Positions 27,514 to 29,211 of a stretch of DNA of 29,211 nt are shown here, one piece after another. Positions within the stretch are counted from its first letter, which is position 1. Each line of letters begins with the position of its first letter. This stretch comes from a virus: IMG/VR virus record IMGVR_UViG_3300042509_000710, positions 1 through 29,211 of that record; one strand, given 5' to 3'. Below the pieces are notes generated by a model. It did no database searches. It was not told the DNA's origin and worked only from the letters and a program-made list of their open reading frames with translations. A program made the translations under genes and the position numbers.

Positions 27514-28939
27514 TGGTGCCGGACAAAGCGAGTTCGGCACCCATAATGGCGATCTTGACGGGGTCGGTGCCAGACACCTCGTAGACGCGGTCGCGCAGCT
27601 TGTTAGTCATGCCCAGCCGCCGCCAGAAGGCACGGAAGCCATACTCACCCATCTTGCCGATACCAGCCCAATGTTCGTTTGACCAGGTGTGACCGCCATC
27701 GTCCGACCAGCGCAGCATGACCTGCGGGTCAGACCCTTGGCCAGTGACCAGCCCAACGCCCGACTCGCAGTCGAGCTGCAGCGCGTGCTGGGCGGTACGC
27801 TTTAGGTTGTTCTGCCCTTGCGGCAGCGCCCGCCATGACCGCAGCCACTTCTGGGGCAGCGTGTCGTCAGCAAACACGTCAAGGTCGTACGCGTAAATTT
27901 TGCCCGTCTGGAAGTCGCCGACCACTACCTCGTTATTGAAGAACGTCTGGCAGTTGGCACGGTGGCGAATAAACTCGCCGTTGGCAAAGCCAGCGCGCTC
28001 ATGCCATGCGGCGGTAGCTACATCAAACACCCATGTTTTTTGGGCGGTCGGAAAGCTCAGCACGTAAAAAGCATGGCCATCTTGCTGGTAGGTAAACGCG
28101 ATCGCGTCAGAGATGGTGCCGTAACTTTGGATAGCGTACTCAACCGCATGGGTCGAGATGCGCTGGCCGGTGTAGCCGTTGGCACGAAACACCACGCCTT
28201 GGCCACGGGCGTCAGACCCTAACCAGAACAGCGAGTTGTCCATCTTAGCCACTGAGAAGGTCGCCGCGCAGCCAATCTCATTGACCGCACCCTGGATACG
28301 AGCCAGCGGAAACGGCGTGTCGCCTGCGTTGTACCAGACCTCAACCGACTGAGTGCCGAACAGCCATACCTCGCGGTGGTCGACAAACAGCGACACCAAG
28401 TTGTCGGGCATACCTTCAGCACTAGCGAACGACAGCGGGTCAATCTGGGTGCCGTCAAGCAGCTCAGACGTCCAGAACTTCTGCGAGTTAGGCTCTTGGA
28501 AGATAAAGTAGCCGTCTAGATAGCCGACAGTCACCGCGCCGGGGAAGTCCACGTCGGTAATCTCGGCGTATTCCTCAGTAGCTGCGTCGTAGATGTAGCC
28601 GTCGGGGTTAGCCGCAATGAAGAGCTGCGTGCCGTTGTCGACCATCGACACTGGCCCCGTGCCGCTGACATTGCCTAGCGGAACGGCTGCCCAGTTGCTG
28701 TCAATACGGTAAAACTTAGTGCCGGAGACGGCGTACATGTAATTGCCGTACGACCACAAGCCACGGATAGGGCCAGTGCCCACCACCCCCAGCCTACGCA
28801 AGCCTGGGGCACGGTTTAAGAACGCAGGCTCTTTGCCGTCAGGCGCAGGCACCGTCTCGGGAAACAAGTTGATCATCCGCGCGTCCGCAGCGTTAAGGCT
28901 GCGAGCCACGTAGGCTTGACCGAGGATAGGCGTCTTCAC
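27506..28939 (-). CDS. P22 gp10-like packaged-DNA stabilization / tail hub protein (477 aa)
   Basis: Forms the tail hub that closes the portal below gp4 in P22-like phages. It begins MKTPILGQAYVARSLNAADA and NLFPETVPAPDGKEPAFLNRAPGL, typical of the gp10 family. The body has WD/kelch-like beta-propeller repeats (VSMVDNGTQLFIAANPDGYI, LFWLGSDARGQGVVFRANGY) and ends with MLRWSDDGGHTWSNEHWAGI and RVYEVSGTDPVKIAIMGAEL, also family hallmarks. Length (477) agrees with P22 gp10 (about 470). The start is GTG 28939, four bases after the preceding stop. Confidence 0.9.
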   Translation of the reverse strand: MKTPILGQAYVARSLNAADARMINLFPETVPAPDGKEPAFLNRAPGLRRLGVVGTGPIRGLWSYGNYMYAVSGTKFYRIDSNWAAVPLGNVSGTGPVSMVDNGTQLFIAANPDGYIYDAATEEYAEITDVDFPGAVTVGYLDGYFIFQEPNSQKFWTSELLDGTQIDPLSFASAEGMPDNLVSLFVDHREVWLFGTQSVEVWYNAGDTPFPLARIQGAVNEIGCAATFSVAKMDNSLFWLGSDARGQGVVFRANGYTGQRISTHAVEYAIQSYGTISDAIAFTYQQDGHAFYVLSFPTAQKTWVFDVATAAWHERAGFANGEFIRHRANCQTFFNNEVVVGDFQTGKIYAYDLDVFADDTLPQKWLRSWRALPQGQNNLKRTAQHALQLDCESGVGLVTGQGSDPQVMLRWSDDGGHTWSNEHWAGIGKMGEYGFRAFWRRLGMTNKLRDRVYEVSGTDPVKIAIMGAELALSGTNA

Positions 28940-28942
28940 GGC

Positions 28943-29211
28943 TTAGTAGTTACCCGCGTAGATGTTGAACCGCTGGCGAGTAGCGACCAGCGAGTAAGGC
29001 ATCGACATCACGTCGTCTGGGTTGTTGATGCGCTTCAGATTACGCTTAGACGTCATCGCAATCCGAGTAACCTGCGGCATGGGTTCGACGCCAAACTCGT
29101 TGGCAATTTCCATCGCTAGGTTGTACTTGAACGCGCGCAGATAGCCCGGCGGGAACGACAGCGCGGTGTTAAGCGTTGCCGGTTTGGTTAGCTGCTGCAC
29201 CGACACGAAAT
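28943..29211 (-). CDS. P22 gp4-like tail accessory / head completion protein, C-terminal part
   Basis: The reading frame is open to the window edge, so the protein is truncated at its N terminus; about 89 codons are visible. FPPGYLRAFKYNLAMEIANE and VTRIAMTSKRNLKRINNPDD resemble the C-terminal half of gp4 (about 166 residues in P22), which attaches to the portal and receives gp10. Gene order gp4-gp10 agrees. A GTG at 29206 could be a start but would give an unusually short protein. Confidence 0.7.
   Translation of the reverse strand, partial: FVSVQQLTKPATLNTALSFPPGYLRAFKYNLAMEIANEFGVEPMPQVTRIAMTSKRNLKRINNPDDVMSMPYSLVATRQRFNIYAGNY

Overview
The window looks like part of the genome of a tailed double-stranded DNA phage with a P22-like (podovirus) neck. 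The evidence is a large terminase, P22 gp4-like and gp10-like tail-hub proteins, three probable DNA-ejection proteins, a set of small fibre genes and a lysozyme/holin lysis cassette. The host is probably a Gram-negative bacterium of moderate to high GC. A proteobacterium is my best guess, from the GH108 lysozyme, the three-TM-family holin and the general gene style, but nothing here names the host. No integrase, CI-like repressor, tRNA or rRNA gene was seen, so the life style is undecided. No CRISPR array was seen.

Layout, left to right. (1) 1-1930, minus strand: large terminase (cut by the window edge), a protein with the motif pattern of the TIKI/TraB/ChaN hydrolase superfamily, and a small terminase. 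(2) 1931-2625: a divergent non-coding control region with four copies of a palindromic 20-mer and about ten DnaA-box-like nonamers around an AT-rich core, which looks like a replication origin. (3) 2626-4752, plus strand: eight small early genes rich in GGCC, including a cysteine-rich protein, a small helix-turn-helix protein and two tiny membrane peptides, closed by an intrinsic terminator. (4) 4809-11782, minus strand: the replication module, with primase-helicase, family A DNA polymerase, an HNH homing endonuclease, a putative ssDNA-binding-type protein, a Cas4/AddB-like nuclease and a small acidic protein. (5) 11783-11872: two back-to-back promoters that share their -35 bases. (6) 11873-15847, plus strand: a VRR-NUC nuclease, an SNF2-type helicase and a run of small overlapping accessory genes. 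(7) 15821-29211, minus strand: the lysis genes, fibres, ejection proteins, a cupin-SET fusion, a stalk/fibre protein, gp10 and gp4.

How it fits together. The late genes (terminase at the left end, tail and lysis at the right) all read leftward and would be contiguous on a circular or concatemeric genome. The replication genes sit between two rightward accessory blocks. The left block and the terminase operon both start from the origin-like region. The right block and the replication operon start from a shared promoter pair that may act as a switch. The observations most worth following are the DnaA-box array, the cupin-SET enzyme inside the virion gene cluster, the TIKI-like protein between the two terminase genes, the shared -35 divergent promoters with a leaderless transcript, and a strongly folded 150-nt segment upstream of the homing endonuclease.
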